This document shows, piece by piece, positions 33,795 to 41,386 of a stretch of 43,139 nucleotides of DNA (positions within the stretch are counted from its first letter, which is position 1; the number at the start of each line of letters is the position of its first letter). Source of the DNA: Trichocoleus sp. (GTDB lineage Bacteria > Cyanobacteriota > Cyanobacteriia > Elainellales > Elainellaceae); contig DATNQD010000057.1 of the NCBI GenBank assembly GCA_036702865.1, forward strand, positions 1 through 43,139, given 5' to 3'. The notes beneath the pieces are model-generated. The model did no database searches. It worked only from the letters and a program-made list of their open reading frames with translations, and had not been told where the DNA came from. Both the position numbers and the translations under genes were made by a program.

Positions 33795-34679
33795 ATGGCA
33801 CTTACACACGACCTCATCCACTTCCCTGATATTTCCTATCGCGCCTTCCAACATTCTACTGATGCAGAGGCGTTGGCCAAGTTAAAAGCGGTGCCTGGAT
33901 TGTCAAAACTACTCAAAGAGTTAAGCCATAACTTTGCTGAACGATGGTATCGAGTTGCTGAACTACCTCGCTGTATTGAAGTTACTTCTAGTCAATATCC
34001 ATCTTTGTGGAAGCAATATATCCGCATGACAGAAGCGCTTTCCATCTTTCCTGCACCGAGATTGTTTATTAAGACGTTTCCTGCTATCAATGCATTCACC
34101 TTTGGTGGCAAAGAGCATTTCATTGTGCTCTACAGCGGCTTGATCGACTTATTAACAGAAGATGAATTGCTTGCTGTCATCGGTCATGAACTTGGACATA
34201 TCAAGTGTCAGCATATTACGTATTCCTCGATTGCTCAGCTGCTGTCAACGTTTGGTACCGGGCTCATTACTCAACTTTTTCCGGTTCCTGGTCTCAATCT
34301 TTTACTGTCAATGGGCACAAAAGCCAAGCTATATGATTGGTATCGCAAAGCAGAACTCTCGTGTGATCGGGCTGCATTGTTAGCGACACAAGACGAGGAC
34401 ATTGTTTGTAGTATGTTGGCAAAGCTGTGTGGTTACTCGAAAAACCTCAAGGATGAAATTAATGTTGAAGCTGTGAAAGATCAAGCAATGGCTTTTGAGA
34501 ATCTTAACGAATCAATTCCAGATTGGGTGTTCAAAGCAATGGCAATGTTCGACGAAACGCATCCTTACCCATCTGTGCGGGTGCGTGAACTCTCAAATTG
34601 GTCACTGTCACAGGATTATTTTGACATTTTTGAGGGGCGTTACCCAGAAGTTGGTGTCGATGAACTGTTAGACAATTGA
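33795..34679 (+). CDS. M48-family metallopeptidase
   Basis: This 294-aa zinc peptidase has the HExxH motif as IGHELGHIKCQH (His131, Glu132, His135). The third ligand is Glu187 in KAELSCDRAALLA, the Ex3D arrangement of M48 (Ste24/HtpX-like) enzymes. A short hydrophobic stretch (IAQLLSTFGTGLITQLFPVPGLNLLL) follows the active site. There is no N-terminal signal peptide and there are fewer membrane helices than in HtpX, so it is probably cytoplasmic or peripheral. The ATG is chosen for its TAAGGAGA site 6 bases upstream. It is the third gene of the GTPase cassette, and an effector role is inferred. Confidence 0.9.
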   Translation: MALTHDLIHFPDISYRAFQHSTDAEALAKLKAVPGLSKLLKELSHNFAERWYRVAELPRCIEVTSSQYPSLWKQYIRMTEALSIFPAPRLFIKTFPAINAFTFGGKEHFIVLYSGLIDLLTEDELLAVIGHELGHIKCQHITYSSIAQLLSTFGTGLITQLFPVPGLNLLLSMGTKAKLYDWYRKAELSCDRAALLATQDEDIVCSMLAKLCGYSKNLKDEINVEAVKDQAMAFENLNESIPDWVFKAMAMFDETHPYPSVRVRELSNWSLSQDYFDIFEGRYPEVGVDELLDN

Positions 34680-34750
34680 CAAGAATCAAGGGAAGTCACA
34701 GCAACTTAATTAGGAGGAGTCCTCTTTAGCCAATAGACTGCTTGCACATT

Positions 34751-34783
34751 GTTATGAGCGAGGGATGCGCTCTTGCTCATAAC
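34751..34783 (+). promoter_or_regulatory. Stem-loop upstream of the 34823 gene
   Basis: GTTATGAGC (34751-34759) pairs with GCTCATAAC (34775-34783), and an inner GAG/CTC stem extends it. There is no T-run. It could end the peptidase operon or form a 5' leader structure for the next gene. Confidence 0.5.
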
Positions 34784-34822
34784 AGAGTTTCTCTAGTAAT
34801 TCTAGATTTTGGAGATGTACAA

Positions 34823-35329
34823 ATGACCACATGGACTTACGATGTGACTATCACTGGCTCAGTTGCTCAACCTGTTTCTCCGGGTTCATCAGGTGCAAGA
34901 TTCCAGCGACGGGGACAGTTAGTAGTGACTGATCAAATTCTAGACCCTGCTGGTGTCACCAACGGCAGAAACCTGCTTGAAGTTGGTTTAACTTCAAATG
35001 ATCTTCCAGGCTTACAGCTTGCAAATGGCTTGGGAAGTATCACATTTGCTACAAACAATGCACTAGTTGGACGCCGCCCACGAGACAACGTTTTTGAGGG
35101 TTTAAATTCTCAATCCAATACACTGTTGATTCAACCTGATCGTAGAGACAGTCAGAACAGCGTGAACAATTTTGCAAGCGGCGGCTTTAGCGTTCCATAT
35201 CAAATTCAAGATGGGCTAATGGCAATTGGATTTCAAAATAATTCTGTTTTTGGAGATATCAGTTTCTCAGGATCGCTGAGTGCTACGTATAATGCAACAT
35301 TCTCTGGAGTGCTAACTGGGATTACATAA
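34823..35329 (+). CDS. Small beta-rich protein of unknown function
   Basis: This 168-aa protein has no recognised family. It begins MTTWTYDVTITGSVAQPV and is rich in Ser, Gly, Asn and Thr with alternating hydrophobic residues. It has two Gly/Phe-rich stretches (GFSVPYQIQDG and FGDISFSGSLSATYNATFSGVL). It has no Cys, no signal peptide and no membrane helix. I chose the ATG at 34823 because TTTTGGAGATG lies just upstream; a longer frame back to 34742 runs through a stem-loop and is unlikely. It may be transcribed with the GTPase-M48 cassette, but the 143-base gap with a hairpin suggests separate control. Confidence 0.65.
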   Translation: MTTWTYDVTITGSVAQPVSPGSSGARFQRRGQLVVTDQILDPAGVTNGRNLLEVGLTSNDLPGLQLANGLGSITFATNNALVGRRPRDNVFEGLNSQSNTLLIQPDRRDSQNSVNNFASGGFSVPYQIQDGLMAIGFQNNSVFGDISFSGSLSATYNATFSGVLTGIT

Positions 35330-35472
35330 CGGCTATCTGAGTACTGGACAAAAGCTTGCAAACAGACAACAGAAGCGGGTTTCATGAGAATTACTACATT
35401 CAAAACATGAAACCCTATGAATCAAGTTACCCTAACGCTCTTCCATCGATGTTGCCAGATGAAAGTATTAAA

Positions 35473-35597
35473 TAAAGTTGTACACTATAAACGCCTAAAA
35501 GTTTCGAAAATTCGTCAATATCTGAAAGTCTTGGGAAATTAAAGTTGTACACCGTTTAATGGATAAAGCAAGAAACTTCCAAAATAAAGTTGTACAC
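35473..35597 (+). repeat. Three spaced direct repeats of TAAAGTTGTACAC
   Basis: Perfect 13-base copies start at 35473, 35540 and 35585 (steps of 67 and 45 bases), each preceded by an A-rich AAAT-type run. No gene starts at the right distance for a simple operator. Repeated sites of this size at uneven spacing, with TGTACA inside them, resemble transposase-binding ends of Tn7-like or Tn5053-like elements; iterons or regulator sites are alternatives. Confidence 0.7.
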
Positions 35598-35654
35598 TGC
35601 TTTATCGATGAAATGGCTTGTTCGGCAACTATGCGCAAAAATAGGAGAGCCTCC

Positions 35655-35760
35655 ATGTGGTTAGCGATCGCTAATCATCATGTTTAATGAGAGAGCAAAT
35701 ACTCATTTATGTTTAATCTTAAGGAATAGACACTAACCTCAGATGGATGCCTAACCACAT
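35655..35760. repeat. 106-bp segment bounded by 10-bp inverted repeats
   Basis: ATGTGGTTAG (35655-35664) and CTAACCACAT (35751-35760) face each other. The segment also contains TTAGCGATCGCTAA, a HIP1-centred palindrome, and an AATGAG/CTCATT stem. It could be a small non-autonomous element or a folded RNA. Confidence 0.4.
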
Positions 35761-36084
35761 CAGTGAGTGTACTAGAAAAGTTTAAAGTTTTGATGCGTGT
35801 GGAACGATCGCTAACAGTGGCATCTTCAAACTTATCCCTGACTTCTCACTTGTGACATGAGGAATAGATCATCCTTTCTGGAATGTAACTGCGTTGCCCC
35901 TCTCTCCTCCCCACGATCGCCTTCCTCTGTAATTCTCACGCTGGCAGGAAGCGGTCGCGCCTCGGCAGAGGATAGAACGGTTATCGGATTATTACCAAGT
36001 GAAAAATGTAACGACAACGATTGTGTCCGTGATTTATGGAAACGGGCTACCTGAGATGATGTTGCAGTGAATAATCAATAAGTG

Positions 36085-36957
36085 TTAGAACACAGGGCGC
36101 CCAGCATAGTTGCCCGGAGGGCTATAGCGACAAACTAGAACATCCTGACCATTGGCTCTGGCAATTGCACAGCCCACTTGAGCTGTATTTCTCCAGACGA
36201 CCTGAGTATAGTGACCAACATCCTTCCAATCGCCAGTAGAACTTACATTGGGAAATGTTCCACGGATGAAATACCGTTTTTCGTTGCCAAACGATTCGAT
36301 CATCTGGGTATAGCTGAACCTACCTGCCGAACCTCCCCAAAGATTTTCACCTTCGCCTGAGCCTTGGCTATGCTGCAAGACCCCGCCTAACGATGCAAGG
36401 TGATTTGCCCATTCCTGAGCATGACTGGCTAAGGTGTTAGACCAAGTGAGGGCAGGAACACCAACCTCTGCTCGATAACGGTTATGAGCCTTGAGAATTT
36501 CGTCTGCCATTGAGTTTGGTGCTGCTGTTGCTGACTGAAGAGTCCACTGCTGGCGACCGGAGTTATCATCGGTGTGGTACAGGTCAACCTTTGTGCCATC
36601 AGAAGTGCAACTTAAATATCGTCTGGAATTGCTAATTCCTCCTGCGACTCGAATTCGACGCTTCCCGTTCCCAATATCCTCAAATAGCCATTGCTGACGA
36701 CCGGAGTTATCATCGGTGTGGTACAGGTCAACCTTTGTGCCATCAGAAGTGCAACTTAAATATCGTCTGGAATTGCTAATTCCTCCTGCGACTCGAATGC
36801 GGTACTTCCCGTTCCCAATATCCTCAAACAACCATTGCTGACGACCAGAACCATCATCGGTGTGGTACAGGTCAACCTTTGTGCCGTCAGAAGTGCAGCT
36901 GAGCAGGACGCGAGGCGTGGTAACCCCTCTCGCAATTTTCAAGTTGTAAAATCCCAT
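36085..36957 (-). CDS. Three-repeat lectin-like (beta-trefoil) and CAP/SCP fusion protein
   Basis: The protein has 290 aa. Residues 1-145 contain three 48-aa repeats with LSCTSDGTKVDLYHTDD, SGRQQW and GKYRIRVAGG, the pattern of a beta-trefoil (ricin-like or I66-inhibitor-like) domain. Residues about 150-290 form a CAP domain of the plant PR-1/SCP type: ILKAHNRYRAEVGVPALTW, WANHLA, GENLW, VGHYTQVVWRNTAQVGCA and CRYSPPGNYAG, with the conserved His residues present. No signal peptide is seen, which is unusual for CAP proteins. The beta-trefoil would supply ligand binding. It lies on the same strand as a second CAP gene and is probably co-regulated with it. Substrate and role are unknown. Confidence 0.9.
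   Translation of the reverse strand: MGFYNLKIARGVTTPRVLLSCTSDGTKVDLYHTDDGSGRQQWLFEDIGNGKYRIRVAGGISNSRRYLSCTSDGTKVDLYHTDDNSGRQQWLFEDIGNGKRRIRVAGGISNSRRYLSCTSDGTKVDLYHTDDNSGRQQWTLQSATAAPNSMADEILKAHNRYRAEVGVPALTWSNTLASHAQEWANHLASLGGVLQHSQGSGEGENLWGGSAGRFSYTQMIESFGNEKRYFIRGTFPNVSSTGDWKDVGHYTQVVWRNTAQVGCAIARANGQDVLVCRYSPPGNYAGRPVF
36545..36915 (-). repeat. 144-bp near-identical tandem repeats in the lectin-CAP gene
   Basis: GGTGTGGTACAGGTCAACCT recurs at 36571, 36715 and 36859, an exact 144-base (48-codon) period. The first two units are nearly identical over their full length, indicating recent internal duplication of the trefoil lobe. Confidence 0.85.
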
Positions 36958-37063
36958 AATGTAATTTTCTTAGTTATTTATCAAGTGGAAGATAAGACAG
37001 TGACAATCGTAACGGTAATTCATAAGAAGCGTGTCCCATTACATCAACCGATTAGGGGCATGA

Positions 37064-37354
37064 CTATCCCTGGCTCATATCAATAATTCTTGGACTTCCG
37101 GCAGAACCAGCAAGCGCAACATGCCAAGTTCCTTTACCAGGAACCTGAACGGTAATATGCCATCGCATATCAGGGTTTGGGTCTGTTGGGCGACCACCCT
37201 GATGAGGTCCAGCAGTAACAGTAACATCTTGATTGTTTGCAGATGCAGCAAAGCCAACAACACCCCCTGCATTTTGTAAAATTCCCCTCACTTGTTTTTC
37301 GTTAAAGGGTAAGCCTTGTGGCCCTTGCCATCCTGGTGTAAATTGAACTCCCAT
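37064..37354 (-). CDS. Small protein of unknown function between two CAP genes
   Basis: This 96-aa protein is unrecognised. It is rich in Gly, Pro and Gln, contains NAGGVVGFAASANNQDVTV and DMRWHITVQVPGKGTWHVAL, and ends SPRIIDMSQG. It has no Cys, signal peptide or membrane helix. No clear ribosome-binding site precedes the ATG. It is on the same strand as both flanking CAP genes, with 106- and 66-base gaps, so it could belong to one transcription unit. An alternative frame over the same bases gives no better protein. Confidence 0.55.
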   Translation of the reverse strand: MGVQFTPGWQGPQGLPFNEKQVRGILQNAGGVVGFAASANNQDVTVTAGPHQGGRPTDPNPDMRWHITVQVPGKGTWHVALAGSAGSPRIIDMSQG

Positions 37355-37420
37355 AATTGCAATATCTGTTTACCCTAAATTTCAATCAAATGTTGAGACT
37401 CCGGTGTGAAAGGAAGTGAA

Positions 37421-38080
37421 TCAGGTGGGCCAACCAAAGCATTGTGTCCAATAGTGCTGATATCTGTGTTGCCCTGGATCGTTTTCGAGGAAGTAGTATC
37501 CTACCCCAAGCTCTTGGTAGTTGGGGTTTAAGATGTTTTTGCGATGTCCTGGACTATTCATCCATCCTTGCACGGCTTTTTCCGGTGTGTCTCCACCTCC
37601 CTTAATGTTCTCCCCTACTGGGTAGGGGTAGCCTTCTGCCTGGGCACGTTGTTGCAGATTGCGGTGATCGAAAAAGTCTTGCATTGCCATATTGCGGGAA
37701 TGCTTTTGTGCTGCTGCTGTTAGCTTGGCGTTGAAGCGGAGAGGGGGTAAATTCGCCTTGCGGCGTTCGATGTTTGTAAGGTCAAGCACTCTTTGAACTA
37801 CGCCAGTGGCGGATGGGGCGGGTGGAGCGGTGTTCGCTACCCTCTTAAAGGAAGAAATCGTATCGTTTGCGTCACCACCAAATTCAGGATAGTTACCTGG
37901 CTCAAGGCATAGACTTCTTCCCTGAAAATTGGCGTGTTCAAAAAATTCCCAGACCCCGGAGTAGACTTTGATGGAGGAGATTCGATCGTTCCAAAACTCT
38001 CCAACAAAGGCAGAGTCATAATCAATTTTGCCTGAAGCGGCTCCAGAGAAGTTGATGTCTTTAAAGATTTCGATCGTCAT
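37421..38080 (-). CDS. Beta/gamma-crystallin and CAP/SCP (YkwD-like) fusion protein
   Basis: The protein has 219 aa. Residues 1-85 form a beta/gamma-crystallin domain with two Greek-key halves: IEIFKDINFSGAASGKIDYD and WNDRISSIKVYSG, then WEFFEHANFQGRSLCLEPG and DTISSFKRV. The N/D-x-S-S motifs suggest calcium binding. Residues about 98-219 form a bacterial-type CAP domain: VLDLTNIERRKANLPPLRF, AAQKHSRNMA, DHRNLQQRA, GENIKGG, WMNSPGHRKNIL and ELGVGYYF. No signal peptide is apparent. It pairs with the lectin-CAP protein 460 bases downstream: same catalytic-type fold, different binding module. Function is unknown; cell-surface or toxin roles are possible. Confidence 0.9.
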   Translation of the reverse strand: MTIEIFKDINFSGAASGKIDYDSAFVGEFWNDRISSIKVYSGVWEFFEHANFQGRSLCLEPGNYPEFGGDANDTISSFKRVANTAPPAPSATGVVQRVLDLTNIERRKANLPPLRFNAKLTAAAQKHSRNMAMQDFFDHRNLQQRAQAEGYPYPVGENIKGGGDTPEKAVQGWMNSPGHRKNILNPNYQELGVGYYFLENDPGQHRYQHYWTQCFGWPT

Positions 38081-38107
38081 AATCAGCTCTAGTTAGTACG
38101 CTTACGA

Positions 38108-38758
38108 TTAATAAGTCCTTTTAGATTGCTTAAACTCAATAAAATATTTTTCATATCTATTTATAATTCTCTGCAATTCCTGTTCGGTTTGAGTTTGTGC
38201 CTTGCGGAGATATTGCATTACATGCTCTTCAATTTGTTTCATTGCCAAAGGGATAGAGTTTTGATACGTAAGGACAGATGCACCTGTGGCAAATATCAAG
38301 ACCAGGAATTGTAAGACAGGAAACCCTAGGTTTGGCACTTCTTTACCGAACCATGCAGTGACAAATAAAAGAACCAAAAAAGCTACTGCACTATAAAGAA
38401 AGCGAGGATCAGGGATAGGTATAACGTTTTCAGAGCTTGATTCAAAAGACTGGAGCTCATCTCTCAATCTTCTTTCCCAATCTCGATTCTGGCTGTAAAA
38501 ATCATTGATTATTCGATTTTCAGCTCCTTCCAGGTTCTTTACTCCCTCTTTAGCCAGGCAGTTCAGAATTGAATCTAACAATAGTGATCGTTTACTGGCA
38601 ACTACACTCGGAACGACTCTATTAATGCTTTTGCTGATACGCGCTAGATTATCACTGCTCGAAGCAAGATAATCTCTACGAATTTCATCATGTATTTCCT
38701 TGAAGACACGAACAGTAATATCCCTGGCAGCAATTTTAGTATTTTCAAACTGGCTCAT
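38108..38758 (-). CDS. Membrane partner of the dynamin-like GTPase
   Basis: This 216-aa protein has a helical N-terminal half and two adjacent membrane helices (FLYSAVAFLVLLFVTAWFG and FPVLQFLVLIFATGASVLTY, about 123-170). A coiled-coil tail rich in Glu, Gln and Lys (QIEEHVMQYLRKAQTQTEQELQ) follows. I do not recognise a family. Its ATG is one base after the stop codon of the dynamin-like gene, with GAGGG just upstream inside that gene's end, so translation is coupled. It probably anchors or regulates the GTPase at a membrane; that is inference from coupling and topology. Confidence 0.75.
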   Translation of the reverse strand: MSQFENTKIAARDITVRVFKEIHDEIRRDYLASSSDNLARISKSINRVVPSVVASKRSLLLDSILNCLAKEGVKNLEGAENRIINDFYSQNRDWERRLRDELQSFESSSENVIPIPDPRFLYSAVAFLVLLFVTAWFGKEVPNLGFPVLQFLVLIFATGASVLTYQNSIPLAMKQIEEHVMQYLRKAQTQTEQELQRIINRYEKYFIEFKQSKRTY

Positions 38759-38759
38759 T

Positions 38760-40934
38760 CTACCCTCTAGTCTGCAATTCCTGTAATGCCCGCTCTATGC
38801 TTTCAGCACTTTGGAGTATGTCAGATACTTGCTGGCACTTGCCTTCATAGCTGTTGATCTCGTTAGTAAGTTGCTCGGCTACTTGCTTTCGGTTATTAAG
38901 ATCTTCTAGTTTTGTTTTGCGCAGGTTTACAATGCCACGAAGTTCTTCCATAGCAGGGCCTGTGGCTTCACGGTAAGCTGCACTGAGAGAAGAGATTACT
39001 TTTCCAACACCGTTTCTTATAAAAACTTTTGTATCCTCCTTTACGTCATTGAGATCAGGTAACGCTTCATTGGCGGCCGCTTTAGCCGCTTCGATCACAA
39101 CATGATCAAGTGTTTTTGCACCTGTAAAAAGATCGGTAAAATTTTCGACTAAGGAAGAAACAGCAGCACGGCTACCTCTTACAAGAACCCTTCTAATCTT
39201 GTCCCAGCTGCTTGGCTCAAGAGCAGCTTCTTTTTCAAACGTTACAGTCTTAATCTTAACTTCAGGTAATCTAAGGGCTTCCTCTGCATCTACCAGAGAT
39301 TTTACCCTTCCATCAATCTTTTGAGCTAACTCTTTAGCAATAGAGGATACCTCTTGGTTACAATCAAAAATGAAATCATCGTAATGCTTAATAACTTCAT
39401 CTTTGTCACTAGACTGCTCTACTAATCTTATATATTTGTCTCTTAAGTCAAGAAACCTTCTTTTCGATTCAGTATCATTACCAACATAATCTTCCCTATT
39501 CTTCAACAGAAAATCATCCAAGTTTTTCATATAAGTTTCTAGCTTGTCTTGGAAGATCTGGATCTGTTCATCAAATTCTTTTGGTGATTTTTCTAGTTTA
39601 CTTCTGAGTGTCGAGATTTCATTTCCATAGATCTTGAGGTGCTCACCGCAAACAAACTTAACCTCTTCTACTACCTTGCTCAATCGCTCACTTAATATTC
39701 CCTCTGCAAAATTCGTTAACACTTCCCTTACTGCTTGAAAGTTTGAGTCTTTGAGTATAGGTTCTTGCAGATCAGTAATCTTCCCATCGTTTTTGTCTAG
39801 TATATACGTAGACATTAAAGGGGTCAGTTGTTGTTCGTTTCTTATCTCCTCAGGCAGCACCCCTTTTGCAAGCAAATCATAAATTTTTTTCAACAAGCTG
39901 TTTATAACAAGAATCCTCTCAGGTAATACCTTGGGAAATCCTCTTCTTGCTGTCTCTAAAAGAGCATCAATATCTTGCTGTCTCAGTTCCACAAAACGAT
40001 TTATAAATAGGAACGCCTGTATCTGAAGATGATCAGGAAGATAATTGTTGAAAGCCTCTCTGAATGATTGACTTTCAATATTATTGTGTGGATGTATAAA
40101 AATGATCGCATTTGCCTCTTTCAGGTATTCATGAGACACTTCAGCGAGCCCTCCTACCGCATTCACACCTGGAGTATCTACGATCTTTAAATCAGTAGAC
40201 TTGAATCCGAAGGGATATCCCATCGAAACTTTTTTGACAATTTTTGATAGATCCTTGTGAACCTCCAAATATTCTTGAATCTTGCTCCTAAATTCATCAT
40301 CAGACAAATTTTTAGGATTATATTTATTCCTATTTTTCTCTTTTACTTTAGGATCAGAATTCTCTAAATCAAAACTCTTTATTAATTCATCAACACCACT
40401 AGCACTGATCTCTTTTGGCTTGTTATCAATCAACCAGTCATTCAGTTGAATAAATGGTAATGGACGCCAATTCTCATCGAGTGCTGCAACCTCTTCTAGC
40501 TTTTTCTGAAGAGCAGCAATACCATCTTCCAATTGAAAGGTTTCATTCTTCTTCTCGTCGTCTCCATACTCAACAATTAAATAAATTTTCCCCCTGTTTG
40601 GTTCACTACTTATATCTGCACCTGTGTCTGCACCTGTGTCTGTAATCTCGATAACACTACTGGTACATTGCAAAATTCCCGTAGGGAGGATCGGTTCCCC
40701 AAGCAGCCCATTAATAAATGTAGACTTGCCAGACTTAGCTTCCCCTGCAACGGCTAGTACATAACGATTGCTTTTGAGATTCTTAATTTCATCAGTTAGG
40801 AGTTCTAGCTTACTATTCAAACCAGCGATCTCTTTATCTTCACACTCACCTAATTCATGGAACTGCTTTTTACAGTTCTCAAACAACTCAATTACTGCTT
40901 TGCGTTGATTTTCAACAAAATCCGTGATGAGCAT
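38760..40934 (-). CDS. Bacterial dynamin-like GTPase
   Basis: This large GTPase of 724 aa probably acts on membranes. The G1 P-loop is AVAGEAKSGKSTFINGLLG (64-72 core). A G2-like Thr lies in LQCTSSVIEITD (about 91), and G3 is LKIVDTPGVNAVGG (253-256). G4 is degenerate, near LFINRFVEL. The insert between G2 and G3 is long, with a charged segment around 110-235 and a small DTGADTGAD duplication. The C-terminal 300 residues are helical coiled-coil, as in the stalk of dynamin-like proteins, with a hydrophobic Ala/Val-rich patch (SRAAVSSLVENFTDLF) that could contact membrane. The gene is visibly more A+T-rich than the TPS region. It is coupled to the membrane partner at 38758. Confidence 0.85.
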   Translation of the reverse strand: MLITDFVENQRKAVIELFENCKKQFHELGECEDKEIAGLNSKLELLTDEIKNLKSNRYVLAVAGEAKSGKSTFINGLLGEPILPTGILQCTSSVIEITDTGADTGADISSEPNRGKIYLIVEYGDDEKKNETFQLEDGIAALQKKLEEVAALDENWRPLPFIQLNDWLIDNKPKEISASGVDELIKSFDLENSDPKVKEKNRNKYNPKNLSDDEFRSKIQEYLEVHKDLSKIVKKVSMGYPFGFKSTDLKIVDTPGVNAVGGLAEVSHEYLKEANAIIFIHPHNNIESQSFREAFNNYLPDHLQIQAFLFINRFVELRQQDIDALLETARRGFPKVLPERILVINSLLKKIYDLLAKGVLPEEIRNEQQLTPLMSTYILDKNDGKITDLQEPILKDSNFQAVREVLTNFAEGILSERLSKVVEEVKFVCGEHLKIYGNEISTLRSKLEKSPKEFDEQIQIFQDKLETYMKNLDDFLLKNREDYVGNDTESKRRFLDLRDKYIRLVEQSSDKDEVIKHYDDFIFDCNQEVSSIAKELAQKIDGRVKSLVDAEEALRLPEVKIKTVTFEKEAALEPSSWDKIRRVLVRGSRAAVSSLVENFTDLFTGAKTLDHVVIEAAKAAANEALPDLNDVKEDTKVFIRNGVGKVISSLSAAYREATGPAMEELRGIVNLRKTKLEDLNNRKQVAEQLTNEINSYEGKCQQVSDILQSAESIERALQELQTRG

Positions 40935-41386
40935 GAGAGTTCACTCGAAGTATTGTTTGCTTAATTCAAGCTAGTAGGGGTAGCTTCCCCGCCGCTCTGC
41001 AGCGAAGAGGACAAACTGCAATCCGAAGCTTCAAGTTCGGCAGCAGATCCTATTTCATACCCCGTCTACTTGCAGCGGGGTTCTTTGATTTGCTCTTCCA
41101 TAGGCTGCAAGTACTAACAAATATAAGTTTCAAGTAGTTTTGTTTGTTACAAATTTCGCTTCTGTCAAACAAAACGTCCACCCAAAAACCGGATTTTTAG
41201 CACAAAGTTAAGTTTATCTTGGAGAAATTTCACTGCTACAGGCTCCACAGAAGGTTGGATAAGAGATTTCAGCCTCTAGCAACTTTATCCTTGTTGTAGT
41301 AAAGTTTCCTTTAAGATCTGGAAGATCAAGATCTTTCAGAAAAGTGCATCTAAGTTCTAAGCTTACATCTATTGCATCTATAGAAA
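40935..41386. other. Hairpin-rich intergenic stretch upstream of the dynamin gene
   Basis: Several small inverted repeats cluster between 40977 and 41081: GGGG/CCCC (40977-40990), CGCT/AGCG (40993-41004), CCGAA/TTCGG (41023-41040) and ACCCCG/CGGGGT (41059-41081). On the minus strand a frame through the same bases reads GSAAELEASDCSLSSSLQSG and then GEATPTSLN. The compact hairpins resemble the non-coding ends of IS200/IS605-type elements, but no transposase or TnpB body is present. Promoters of the divergent dynamin and STAND genes must also lie here. Confidence 0.45.

Larger units (their letters stand above)
35330..36084. other. Intergenic stretch with repeats but no convincing gene
   Basis: Apart from the TAAAGTTGTACAC repeats and the 106-bp inverted-repeat segment, I see no supported gene. 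Short frames on both strands at about 35832-36054 overlap each other, and neither resembles a known protein. The stretch looks like a scar of past insertions. Confidence 0.45.

Noticed and set aside
35473-35597. TAAAGTTGTACAC repeats as a CRISPR remnant
   Set aside because: Repeats are only 13 bases, the spacing is uneven, there is no dyad in the repeat and no cas gene nearby.
35832-36054. Opposing small frames in the repeat-containing gap
   Set aside because: The two frames overlap on opposite strands and neither shows a family motif or start signal.
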